Made by a program: the position numbers and the translations under genes. Source: a virus. Taken from it: a stretch of 40,366 nt of DNA. The DNA lies in the IMG/VR virus record IMGVR_UViG_3300047392_000117, positions 1-40,366 of that record. The stretch is one strand, 5' to 3'. Under the pieces are notes generated by a model. It worked only from the letters and a program-made list of their open reading frames with translations, did no database searches and had not been told where the DNA came from. Below, one piece after another: positions 31,095-38,811 of this stretch (its first letter is position 1; every line of letters begins with the position of its first letter).

Positions 31095-32078
31095 TTACCT
31101 TAAGCGATTAGCCAAGAGTGCAACAGCGTCGTCTACCTTCCCAGAGTTCCGCAGCACTTCGCGCTGCTTATTCATCTGTTTACGGCCATGAACGACCTTA
31201 GATTCCGTTGCCCTCTTGTCAGACAAAGTTTTGGTAGGTGCGACTTTGACTTTCTTCTCAGTCACGACCTTGCGACCCCTGTGATACTGCATAGCACTCC
31301 AGATGGACCGAATAGCGCGGTGGTCAGCGATGTTGTTGAACTCTTCTGGCGCGAAACCCAACTCTTTATGGGCAAACTCACCGATCTGAGCGTACAACTC
31401 GTTATTCCACCCAGGAATGGTCGTTTTTAGTACGGCCACCGCTTCTTTGGCTTGCGCCTTCAACGCGGCTTCCTGTGTCTGTTTGGTCCGCTGTACGAAG
31501 TCTTCCACCTGTCCACGGATTCCGTTGAACGTCTGGAGAGAGTGTTCGTATGCTGTCTTGGCTTGGCGGTACTGTTCAGGGTTTTCCACCGCTGCGCGCT
31601 CCCAATCAACGCTTTGAAAACGTTGAACGTCAGCACCCACGGCGGTCAAGAGACTGTTCAGTGTGGAAGCGTAGTACTGGCTGTCTTCTTCGACGGCCTT
31701 ACGTTGTTCCGCAACTGCTTGCGTCTTCTTGGTGTAGTCCGACTGGCGGAGGTATCCGAGTTTGACCTCTTCAAGCGTCAGTGTTTCACCTTCGATCTCG
31801 ACTAGCTGTTCAGCTTTGTCGTCATCGTCAGATTCATCTGACTCCTCTTCGGTATCGGCTTCGTCCTCTTCGTCCTCGGTTTGGCCGTCTTCGGCTTCCT
31901 CGGAATCGTCGGTGTCTGCTTCAACCTCGTCCTCGACTACTTCAACTTCGCCCTCATCTTCATCTTCGGGCTGTAAATCGGCTTTTGTACTCGCCGTGTC
32001 CTCATCGGGGGCGGTGTACAACGCAGCCAAACGCTCTTCAGCACTCGGTGCAGAGTCCGTTGCGGTTTGCTCTGTCAC
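31095..32078 (-). CDS. Scaffolding protein
   Basis: The 327-residue protein has a strongly acidic N-terminal third (residues 35-95, mostly Asp and Glu), a long coiled coil with LTLEEVKLGYLRQSDYTKKT and a basic C terminus (RKVVTEKKVKVAP, LLANRLR) that can bind the capsid protein. This charge layout, the length and the position directly before the major capsid gene are those of a podovirus scaffolding protein. The GTG start at 32078 lies one base after the preceding stop. Confidence 0.8.
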   Translation of the reverse strand: MTEQTATDSAPSAEERLAALYTAPDEDTASTKADLQPEDEDEGEVEVVEDEVEADTDDSEEAEDGQTEDEEDEADTEEESDESDDDDKAEQLVEIEGETLTLEEVKLGYLRQSDYTKKTQAVAEQRKAVEEDSQYYASTLNSLLTAVGADVQRFQSVDWERAAVENPEQYRQAKTAYEHSLQTFNGIRGQVEDFVQRTKQTQEAALKAQAKEAVAVLKTTIPGWNNELYAQIGEFAHKELGFAPEEFNNIADHRAIRSIWSAMQYHRGRKVVTEKKVKVAPTKTLSDKRATESKVVHGRKQMNKQREVLRNSGKVDDAVALLANRLR

Positions 32079-32079
32079 T

Positions 32080-32349
32080 TCAAGTCTCCTGTGTATCCGA
32101 ATCTTGCATTTGTTTCAACTGAAAATGGTTGATGCGAGATGCGATATTGTTGACGAACATCTGCGCGGCGCGGTGCAGATGGAATAAGGTTTCACGTTCG
32201 GCCTGCGCGCCCATGTCCGACATGAATAGCTTTTGTTCGATTTCCGCCAGTAGCGACGTGTATGCGTCGTTGAAAGCGTCGTTGTTTAGTAGGCGGGTTG
32301 CTTCTTCGGCAGCTTGCTCTGCGCCGTCGATCCCGTAGTCGATGTCCAT
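32080..32349 (-). CDS. Small hypothetical head-region protein (89 aa)
   Basis: A helical, acidic protein starting MDIDYGIDGAEQAAEEATRL, with FHLHRAAQMFVNNIASRINH in its second half. No motif is recognised. It is coupled to both neighbours: the ATG overlaps the preceding stop and the scaffold start follows its own stop. A similar small protein sits between portal and scaffold genes in many podoviruses, where it may aid assembly. Confidence 0.6.
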   Translation of the reverse strand: MDIDYGIDGAEQAAEEATRLLNNDAFNDAYTSLLAEIEQKLFMSDMGAQAERETLFHLHRAAQMFVNNIASRINHFQLKQMQDSDTQET

Positions 32350-32603
32350 TATTTTTCTTCCTTGAAGAAGTCAGCCAGGCCGACCGACGCGTCTTCGATG
32401 ACGCGGGTCTTGGCTGCTTCGGCGGTCGCTATGCGTTTTTCCGTGATTGGGCGCTCCACGCGCTCCCCCGCGCTGTTGTAGCCGTACTTGAGCTTGGTGT
32501 ATTCCTTCACCATCTTTTTGTACGCCTCGCGCTTGGCTTCAGCCTCGGTGCGGGGGTTCTTCTTCTTCTGGAACGCCGCTACGGCGTTTTCGAAATCAGT
32601 CAT
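32349..32603 (-). CDS. Small basic head-region protein (84 aa)
   Basis: Begins MTDFENAVAAFQKKKNPRTE and is rich in Lys, Glu and Ala, probably all helix, ending LADFFKEEK. ATG 32603 is preferred since GGAGACGAGA lies just upstream; a longer frame would extend into the portal gene. It overlaps the portal gene by eight bases and the next gene by one. Its function is unknown, but the position suggests capsid assembly. Confidence 0.6.
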   Translation of the reverse strand: MTDFENAVAAFQKKKNPRTEAEAKREAYKKMVKEYTKLKYGYNSAGERVERPITEKRIATAEAAKTRVIEDASVGLADFFKEEK

Positions 32604-34743
32604 TCTCGTCTCCGCGGTTGCCGTTCTGGTTCTGCATGGCCGCGTTTTTCGACTCAATGCCGATGTAGGCCAGGTCAGTCGTCTGCTCGTGGCGGAACTC
32701 TGCGGCCTTCATAATGAGGTCGGCTGAGTCCTTCTCCTGCTTGGAGATCATCTCTTGCGCTTTGGTCGATAGCTCAACGCCAATCTTCTCGGCTTCAAGC
32801 ACCAGCTTCTCTTCGGCCACTGCGGCACCGCGCTCGTCAACCATGACCTTGCGCTCGTCAAGCTCAAGCTTTTTGAATTCGATCTGCTGGGCCATCTGCT
32901 TCTGCTGCTCGGCCTGCTGGGCGTTCTGCTGCTGGCCCTGTTGGTATTCAGGCGACATCGGCGACAGGAGGTACTTATCCCCACCCTTGAGGCCCATGAG
33001 GTCTACAGCGCGCGCCAACAGCGCAAACCGCTGCTGCGCTTGGTACATGCCGTTCAGCGTTGGGTCTTGCGGGTTCGCGGTCCACATCTGGTCAAGCATG
33101 GTCAGCGTCCGCGCTTCAGCGGCGCGGGCGTCTGGCGTCAGGGCCACGGCGACGTCCATCTCGGTGCGTTCGCGCAGCTGCTTGGGGTCGATTGGCACAA
33201 ACTTGCCGCTCAACTGCACCATGCGGGTCTGGGTGTCGTTCTCAATCGCCAGGCGGTAGAGGTCGAACATCAGTGGCTTCAGGAAGCTCTCTGCGAAGTT
33301 GCGCGCCATGACCATCGTGCGACGGTTGCTGGCGTTCATGTACCGCGTGACCATGTCGTTGCTGTTCTGCTTCGACACGACGTCGCTGTCCAAGCCCTTG
33401 GACATGCGGCTAGAGCCTGAACGCGCTTCCTTCTCCTGCTCCAGCAACTCCATCGTCGTGAAGACGTTGGCGCTGATTTGCGGGGTGTTCAGCGGCTGGA
33501 CGACCGACGACGGGTCCATCGCGTTGACGTCGATGACGGCGCCAAGCTTGTTGTCGATCAGGTCACGCGGATTGCGGACCAGCGACAGGTTCGCCACCCA
33601 GCGTGAGGTGTTGGTCAAGAACGCATTGTCAATGACGCTGCGCTTCAGCGTTGACTGCGACTTCTGAAGGTCCATCGTGACGTCGGCAAGCGACAGGCCG
33701 ATGGCCTTGTGCGGTACAGGGAACGGACACCAACCGCGGAACGGGTGGCTTTCGACCTTCTCCATGTCCAGCAGGGCGCGACGTGAGTGAACCACCTTGT
33801 AGGTGCAGCGCGACTCGACCTCTGGGTCGTAGATGCGGATGTAGCTTTCGTAGATCGTCACATATGTGCGGTTCGGGTGGTCGTCCCGCATACTTGTCTC
33901 GGCGGAGAACTCGTCGTAACTGTCGCGGCCCAGGGTCGAGTCGCGGTAAGTATCCAACTCTTCGTCAAGCTCTTCGACCTTTTCGGGGTCGTAGCCGTCT
34001 TCCAACAGTTCGCCGATCTCTTTCTCGTACCGGTACGAGACGAAGTCCGCATCCTCAAGCGTCTTGGCGCGGGGACTGATGTAAAGTTTTTCTGGCTCCA
34101 AATTGTCAACACGAACTTGGCTCTTGTCTATCCGACGCTTGAGTTCACCCGTGTAGGTTGTAACCGCGGGCATGACGACCATGCCGGTCATCGGATCAAC
34201 CATCTCCGCTTGAACAATCGTCTGGTCAAGCGTCGTGATTTCGACTTCGGGGTCCGATGCCAGCATCACGAACTGCGCTTCGTCCAGATCGGCAAAGTCT
34301 TCTTGGATGTAGGAGTAGCGTTTGTCGTACCAACGCTTGACGACGCCCAGCTTGCTCACCAAACCGTCATGGAGGGTGTCTTGCAGGACTTTGAAGCCAT
34401 TATTCTGGCGATAAAACAGATAGTTAACGAACTCGGTGGCCTGCCGTGCGGCTTCAATGTCTTCGTTCGTCTCTGGTGTGAACTCGACCACACGCCGGTC
34501 GGCGGTGAAGGTGTCGAGCAGCAATGCCTTGGTGGACTCTACGGCGTCAAAGACGTCGCGGGAGACGTGCTGGCTGCGGCCAGGCTTCTCGTTGCCCAGT
34601 GGCTCACCGAAATAGTACCGATGGCTCTTATCGCGCTGTTCGCCAACCAGACTTTCGGTGTAAGTGTCCGCGGCGTCGAGGTTCCGCTCCAATAGCGACA
34701 GCAATTCGCTTTCTTCAAGCGGGGTATCTTTGATCTCAGGCAT
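32596..34743 (-). CDS. Portal protein
   Basis: This 715-residue protein is the portal of a podovirus-type head. The N-terminal third has the family pattern DTYTESLVGEQRDKSHRYY, KALLLDTFTADRRVVEFTP and ATEFVNYLFYRQNNGFKVLQ. The middle has YISPRAKTLEDADFVSYR, and GMSKGLDS-like SRMSKGLDSDVV. A C-terminal coiled coil (about 600-690) with long Gln-rich helices forms the barrel. ATG 34743 shares its A with the terminase stop (TAATG). The longer start at 34755 lies inside the terminase gene. It occupies one capsid vertex and binds the terminase. Confidence 0.88.
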   Translation of the reverse strand: MPEIKDTPLEESELLSLLERNLDAADTYTESLVGEQRDKSHRYYFGEPLGNEKPGRSQHVSRDVFDAVESTKALLLDTFTADRRVVEFTPETNEDIEAARQATEFVNYLFYRQNNGFKVLQDTLHDGLVSKLGVVKRWYDKRYSYIQEDFADLDEAQFVMLASDPEVEITTLDQTIVQAEMVDPMTGMVVMPAVTTYTGELKRRIDKSQVRVDNLEPEKLYISPRAKTLEDADFVSYRYEKEIGELLEDGYDPEKVEELDEELDTYRDSTLGRDSYDEFSAETSMRDDHPNRTYVTIYESYIRIYDPEVESRCTYKVVHSRRALLDMEKVESHPFRGWCPFPVPHKAIGLSLADVTMDLQKSQSTLKRSVIDNAFLTNTSRWVANLSLVRNPRDLIDNKLGAVIDVNAMDPSSVVQPLNTPQISANVFTTMELLEQEKEARSGSSRMSKGLDSDVVSKQNSNDMVTRYMNASNRRTMVMARNFAESFLKPLMFDLYRLAIENDTQTRMVQLSGKFVPIDPKQLRERTEMDVAVALTPDARAAEARTLTMLDQMWTANPQDPTLNGMYQAQQRFALLARAVDLMGLKGGDKYLLSPMSPEYQQGQQQNAQQAEQQKQMAQQIEFKKLELDERKVMVDERGAAVAEEKLVLEAEKIGVELSTKAQEMISKQEKDSADLIMKAAEFRHEQTTDLAYIGIESKNAAMQNQNGNRGDEND

Positions 34744-36263
34744 TAAATGTCCCAATCCTCGGTTAACGACACGCCGTGGCGTCCATACACCTCTGGCATC
34801 TTAAGTTCCGCCTTACTAACCCCAAAACGCTGCACTGACAAGGCTGCATAGCGCACCGCGTCGATCAAATCGTCGTGCTCTTTGACGATCTTGCCCTGCT
34901 TGCGGTGATAACGGCGGAATTCGTCGAAGAAATCCTTCTGATCGGCGAAGACCTTGAACCGGCCAGTCCGCATACGCTCAAGAATCTCCATGATCCCTGG
35001 CTCGACGAAGTTCGACCCGTCAGGATTGGTGAAACGCCCGACGACGTTCAATCCAGCTTCGCGATAGAGGTCGGCCATCGTGTTGCCACTGCCTTTTTCG
35101 CGGTTGTCGCCGTCGTGTGGGTACAGCAGCGGGATCGCCGGCCCTTTGGCCCTGATCATGGCGCTGTGGACGGCTGGTATCTCTCCAGCGCGCTTGTAGC
35201 TGTCGTACAGGTAGATGATGTCGCGGTCTGCGTCGTATGCCATCCACGCGACCGCGGTGGGGTGACTGATCCCGAAGTCGATAGCGGCACAAATGCGGAA
35301 GTGCTGCGGTATTTCGAACGGATCGACCTTGATCGCCTCTTCCGCGACCGGAAAGACCATGCCCTCGCCCAGCACGGGGATGCCCTTGGAGCGCATCTCG
35401 CGTTGGTATTCGGGGATGGCAGCTAAAAGTTGGCGTTTTGTGTCGTCGTCGAGGTGTTCTGCCTCTTCCCACGTCACGTTCTGGAGGTATTGGCCTTCCT
35501 TCAGGCTCTCCATGAACTGGCCAACGAGTTCGGTCATGCCGTTTTCCGGCGTGAACGTCAAAAGGACATAGCCGCCCTTACCATCGTTGCCGGTGGCGGT
35601 ACGGGTCAGCACCTGTGGGTAAATTTCGGGGTCAGTCGGCTCTTCGTCGATCCACGCGATGTCGATAGACGACCCCATCAGCGGCGCCTGCCCCTGCGAA
35701 TAGGATTTATGTGAGAGGCAGCTGTAGCCACCGCTCTGGTGCCAGATGTAGACGTCCTTCGCCAGGCGTGGCGTCCCTGCGGCTGGAACGATGCTGCGTA
35801 CTTCGTTGGGCAATATGAACCCGCCGTCGAAGATGCGCCCGTTCAGCGACCCGAACAGTTCCCGCTGGATCACGTCGCGCATCTGTTCGCCCGTGACGCC
35901 CATCGCCCATGCGTTGATCGGCCTGAAAAACTTTATGCCTGGCCACCAGTCGGGGTATTTGCCAGTGAGATGGCAGGCCATCTCATACGCGGCGCTGTAC
36001 GACTTGCCGACGCGGTTCGCGGCCATCAGCGCCCGCTGTTTGGAGCGGGTGCCGGCCTCGTAGAACTGCATCTGCCATTTGTACGCCGTGAAGAACTCCA
36101 GCTTGTTCTTCTTTTTGTGGTCGCGGATGACGCGGATGGCTTCAGCCAGCGCGACGGCCTTCTCCTCTTCCGCCACAGCCGCGATCTGCGCCTGCGCGAC
36201 AGCGTCCTCGTTGGCGATTGCCGACAAGTCCGGTTTGAAGTTCTCGTCGTGCGTGTCGGCCAT
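34743..36263 (-). CDS. terL: Terminase large subunit
   Basis: The 506-residue packaging motor has an ATPase domain with Walker A AANRVGKS (81-88), Walker B IDIAWIDEEP and the coupling motif TFTP, then an RNase H-like nuclease domain with acidic residues in AAIDFGISHP and HDDLIDAVRYA. It cuts concatemers and drives DNA into the head with the small terminase and portal. ATG 36263 overlaps the preceding stop as TAATG. An N-terminal acidic and helical stretch of 55 residues may bind the small subunit. Confidence 0.92.
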   Translation of the reverse strand: MADTHDENFKPDLSAIANEDAVAQAQIAAVAEEEKAVALAEAIRVIRDHKKKNKLEFFTAYKWQMQFYEAGTRSKQRALMAANRVGKSYSAAYEMACHLTGKYPDWWPGIKFFRPINAWAMGVTGEQMRDVIQRELFGSLNGRIFDGGFILPNEVRSIVPAAGTPRLAKDVYIWHQSGGYSCLSHKSYSQGQAPLMGSSIDIAWIDEEPTDPEIYPQVLTRTATGNDGKGGYVLLTFTPENGMTELVGQFMESLKEGQYLQNVTWEEAEHLDDDTKRQLLAAIPEYQREMRSKGIPVLGEGMVFPVAEEAIKVDPFEIPQHFRICAAIDFGISHPTAVAWMAYDADRDIIYLYDSYKRAGEIPAVHSAMIRAKGPAIPLLYPHDGDNREKGSGNTMADLYREAGLNVVGRFTNPDGSNFVEPGIMEILERMRTGRFKVFADQKDFFDEFRRYHRKQGKIVKEHDDLIDAVRYAALSVQRFGVSKAELKMPEVYGRHGVSLTEDWDI

Positions 36264-36541
36264 TAGTGAAACGTGCTGGCGTTGGCGTTGTCGAGTGCTT
36301 GAAGCGCGATGTTCGACGCCGCATGTTGCAGCAGTTCGTACAGCACGGCGCTGTCGTGTTCGGCTGAGATGACGTCGAGAACCTCCACCTCGTCGCTCCA
36401 CCCGACGATGGCGACGGTGTCGTATTTCGCCAGTAGCGCGATCAGCGCATCGCCGTTCATGTTCAGCGCCTTTATGTCGTCGCCTTTGGGGGCGACTGGG
36501 CGGGTGAAGGGAACTACTTTGTCGTCGTCGTTGTCGGCCAT
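36263..36541 (-). CDS. Small hypothetical protein between terminase genes (92 aa)
   Basis: Starts MADNDDDKVVPFTRPVAPKG and has a second half with ALIALLAKYDTVAIVGWSDE and ISAEHDSAVLYELLQHAASN. No family is recognised. A disordered acidic tail precedes a small alpha/beta domain. It is translationally coupled to the large terminase (TAATG). Position suggests a role in packaging, perhaps as a terminase cofactor. Confidence 0.6.
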   Translation of the reverse strand: MADNDDDKVVPFTRPVAPKGDDIKALNMNGDALIALLAKYDTVAIVGWSDEVEVLDVISAEHDSAVLYELLQHAASNIALQALDNANASTFH

Positions 36542-36551
36542 GTGCTTCTTT

Positions 36552-37136
36552 CTATATTTTCGACGGGTCTATGCCCGCTGCTTTAAGGGCTTCGACGGCG
36601 TCGTCAAACGACATTTTCGTTTCCACCTGTAAACGCTGATCCAATTCCTGCTTATCAGCCCAGCCGCCCTTGTTCTTCAGGAAGAAGATCGCCGCAGCGA
36701 CATTCCCTTTGAGCGCCATGCCGAAAAGGCTGTCGGTCACCATCTTGATGCCACGGGAAGTCCCTTGGTCGATGGCCTCCTGCACAGTCGGATCGTTCTT
36801 TATGAGCTTGCCGAACACGGACGGGGGTAACTTCAGCGCATCGGCGATCTGCTTGGTGGTCATCCCCACACTGGCCATCGCCTCGACCTCCGAGAGATCG
36901 ACCTTCGGCTGCTTATAGGTGCGACCGGCGTCGTCGATGATGTCGCGGGCTTCGTGGATGCGTTTCGGGAGCGGGGGCAGAATCTCCACTTCGGGAAGTT
37001 CTTCATCCTCCTGTACGGAAATCGGTACAGGTTTGGCTTTCGGCTTCGCGACGGGTTTCCGTTTGGCAGCGGGAGCCGGCGGTGGGGTGTCCATCGCCAG
37101 GTATGGTAGCACAATACTGTCAAACGGATCGCTCAC
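36552..37136 (-). CDS. terS: Terminase small subunit (putative)
   Basis: The 194-residue protein has a Pro/Lys-rich disordered N terminus (PPPAPAAKRKPVAKPKAKP), then a helix-turn-helix-like DNA-binding domain with MTTKQIADALKLPPSVFGKL at about 95-120, and a helical oligomerisation part (KGNVAAAIFFLKNKGGWAD) that also occurs in other phage small terminases. It should recognise the packaging site, possibly the palindromic repeats just upstream at 37208-37594. GTG 37136 with AGGA nine bases upstream is preferred to TTG 37154. Confidence 0.78.
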   Translation of the reverse strand: MSDPFDSIVLPYLAMDTPPPAPAAKRKPVAKPKAKPVPISVQEDEELPEVEILPPLPKRIHEARDIIDDAGRTYKQPKVDLSEVEAMASVGMTTKQIADALKLPPSVFGKLIKNDPTVQEAIDQGTSRGIKMVTDSLFGMALKGNVAAAIFFLKNKGGWADKQELDQRLQVETKMSFDDAVEALKAAGIDPSKI

Positions 37137-37207
37137 TGCGCGTTGTCCTGTCAAGTTTCGGTGGTGTTGTAGTCGGGCCAGTGGGTGAACGCAAGCTCCG
37201 ACGTGCG

Positions 37208-37594
37208 ATTACACACCCTTGGCGGAGGGGCGCAAGGGTGTGTAATAGGGTGTGACGAATAAAATCAATGACTTAGCAGGAAATTACACACCCTTGGAAA
37301 TCGGGGTCGCAAGGGTGTGTAATCGCGCAACGCCTAGAGAATCCTAGGGTTTTTGGGGTGTTTTGACCAAAATTACACGGGCTAGGCACTTTTTTGGGAA
37401 ATTCGCCAGAGGGTGGTGCAGTGGCACACCAACACCCCCTTTTTAGTATTTATATATATTTTTATTTTCCCTTAGAAAAAAAGAGAAAAGGGTGTGTGGG
37501 TGTGTAATCGGACCAAAAAGTCGAGGAGTTCTGCGGCTTTGAGGTCTACACACCCTATTACACACCCTTGGGACTTTTTCGAAGGGTGTGTAAT
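37208..37594. repeat. Palindromic octamer repeat region with AT-rich core
   Basis: A 14-bp sequence ATTACACACCCTTG and its exact complement form palindromes at 37208-37221 with 37233-37246 and at 37283-37296 with 37310-37323. A third, 13-bp version lies at 37557-37569 with 37582-37594. The core octamer ACACACCC or GGGTGTGT also occurs at 37490, 37498 and 37548, nine full copies in all. A very AT-rich stretch (37443-37490) lies between. No gene is seen. It may be an origin, a terminase recognition site or a late-gene control region. Confidence 0.8.
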
Positions 37595-37747
37595 TTCTAC
37601 TGGCCCTCTCCGCCTGGCGATCCCCGCCGTGCAAGCAAAGGTTGACTCAGCTTTTGAGATTTTCGCGGAACGGCCTATATGCCCATCACGGGACGCGGGG
37701 GTGCGGAGACCCCCTCCCCCCGCCCCCGTTCGCGCGAAACCCGCGGA

Positions 37748-37803
37748 AATCCGCCGTTTTTGGGCGTCTGCCCCATAGGGCATGGGGCGCAGATTGGCGG
37801 ATT
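37748..37803. other. Nested hairpin in the non-coding region
   Basis: An outer stem AATCCGCC (37748-37755) pairs with GGCGGATT (37796-37803), and an inner GCCCCAT (37770-37776) pairs with ATGGGGC (37782-37788). Additional TCTGC/GCAGA bases pair between the two with a small bulge. The result is a long imperfect cruciform. There is no T run on either side. It lies in the 0.9 kb gap between the small terminase and the small-gene block and may be a structured RNA or a replication or packaging structure. The rest of 37600-37970 shows only two GGTACAGC direct repeats (37826 and 37838). Confidence 0.55.
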
Positions 37804-37970
37804 CCCTAGGGTTAGCGGGCTTTTGGTACAGCGCATGGTACAGCTGGCCATGATTGCCAGCCGATACATGCCGATAGGCTCGCGCGTTTTATAGGGCGCA
37901 GCGTGAAGCGCGGGCGGATGGACGGGTGATTGCCCTATCCCCAAGCCTGCAATCCCGACTAATCGCCAAT

Positions 37971-38057
37971 TCGATTAATGCGGGCGGATTAATCGAAACA
38001 ATCACTAAGCAATATATACAACCATTGGTTGACACTATAACCTATGGGCGATAGTGC
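37971..38057 (+). promoter_or_regulatory. Promoter and operator candidate for the rightward small-gene block
   Basis: A perfect inverted repeat TCGATTAAT (37971-37979) and ATTAATCGA (37988-37996) has an eight-base spacer, a plausible operator. Downstream TTGACA at 38029-38034 is a consensus -35 box, with GATAGT at 38050-38055 as a weak -10 box. The first gene of the block starts at 38092. Confidence 0.45.
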
Positions 38058-38091
38058 GGCGTTAGTAACAAGCAATAAGGAACCCAAGCCA

Positions 38092-38319
38092 ATGATTAAC
38101 CTAATCACAAAAGCAATCGCCGCCCTATCGCGCAAGCCCGCGCCGCGCCCTGCCAATATGCCGCGATCACGCAAGCATGTCCGCGTTACTCATTGGACGT
38201 TTGATAGCGTCATAACTTACTACGGCCACAATGGGCGCAAGGTAACGTCGCGCCGCGTTAAGACTGGCGACGTCGCCCGCCTTAAAGCTAACGCCCGCAA
38301 GCTTGGCTATTTTGCTTAA
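38092..38319 (+). CDS. Small basic protein (75 aa)
   Basis: Encodes MINLITKAIAALSRKPAPRP, then an Arg/Lys-rich region and a compact motif with THWTFDSVITYYGHNGRKVT and RRVKTGDVARLKANARKLGY. High positive charge suggests nucleic-acid binding. No family is recognised. ATG 38092 follows AAGGA and is preceded by a consensus-like promoter. It leads a block of small genes with a codon style unlike the rest of the genome. Confidence 0.6.
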   Translation: MINLITKAIAALSRKPAPRPANMPRSRKHVRVTHWTFDSVITYYGHNGRKVTSRRVKTGDVARLKANARKLGYFA

Positions 38320-38330
38320 GCCCGCGCAAA

Positions 38331-38352
38331 CAAACGAAAGGAAACCTAACCA
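38331..38352 (+). repeat. Copied ribosome-binding leader (three copies)
   Basis: CAAACGAAAGGAAACCTAAC occurs immediately before the ATG codons at 38353 and 38812, with the same GAAAGGAAACCTAAC(C/T)AATG also before the ATG at 38468. The Shine-Dalgarno is AAAGGA. Three genes of different sequence sharing a leader of about 20 bases suggests copying of the leader with the gene cassette, or strong selection for one expression signal. Confidence 0.75.
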
Positions 38353-38448
38353 ATGAAACAAACGACAATCCATTGCGCCCTATTTGCGCTTTATCTGCTA
38401 GCCGCCTTGGCGCTTGACGCGGCCTTGTTCGGCCCCGCAATCAATTAA
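38353..38448 (+). CDS. Tiny membrane peptide (31 aa)
   Basis: The frame MKQTTIHCALFALYLLAALA continues with LDAALFGPAIN and a TAA stop. One hydrophobic span occupies most of it, so it is a single-pass membrane or secreted peptide. It has the copied AAAGGA leader, which is the main evidence that it is real. No family is recognised. Codon use matches the neighbouring block. Confidence 0.55.
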   Translation: MKQTTIHCALFALYLLAALALDAALFGPAIN

Positions 38449-38467
38449 TCGAAAGGAAACCTAACTA

Positions 38468-38782
38468 ATGTCAATCCAGCCTATCAGCGACAAAGAGCAA
38501 GAGCTTATCTGCAAAAACGTCGTCGCCGCTTGCCGCGATATCAGCAAGCTAAACAGACGCGGCTATGGCTTTCTATATCTGGCAAGCGGCTTTATCGCGC
38601 ATTTTAACCTTGACGGCTTTAAAGAAGCTTTCGGCAATGGCGATGCATTGCGCCGCGCGATCCTAGCTAACCAAGACAATAACCAATGGGGCAATTTTCG
38701 CATTGGTGAAAAAAATGCTGAATATTATTTCAGCAAACGCGACGTTTACAATCGCATTTGCGCGGCTCTTGCGCGCGTCTGA
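38468..38782 (+). CDS. Hypothetical protein (104 aa)
   Basis: A soluble alpha/beta protein starting MSIQPISDKEQELICKNVVA. It includes FLYLASGFIAHFNLDGFKEA and a C-terminal NAEYYFSKRDVYNRICAAL. Aromatic residues are frequent. I do not recognise the family. It uses the copied leader and lies directly before the GP88-like gene, 29 bases upstream of its start, so the two are probably expressed together. Confidence 0.65.
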   Translation: MSIQPISDKEQELICKNVVAACRDISKLNRRGYGFLYLASGFIAHFNLDGFKEAFGNGDALRRAILANQDNNQWGNFRIGEKNAEYYFSKRDVYNRICAALARV

Positions 38783-38811
38783 TCCCAAACAAACGAAAGG
38801 AAACCTAACCA

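Noticed and set aside
31762-32187. Plus-strand Ser-rich frame of 141 residues
   Set aside because: Antisense shadow of the Asp/Glu-rich scaffold N terminus.
37494-37778. Small protein genes in the 37.2-38.0 kb gap on either strand
   Set aside because: Frames run through palindromic octamers and GC-rich hairpins, have no Shine-Dalgarno and show no protein-like composition.
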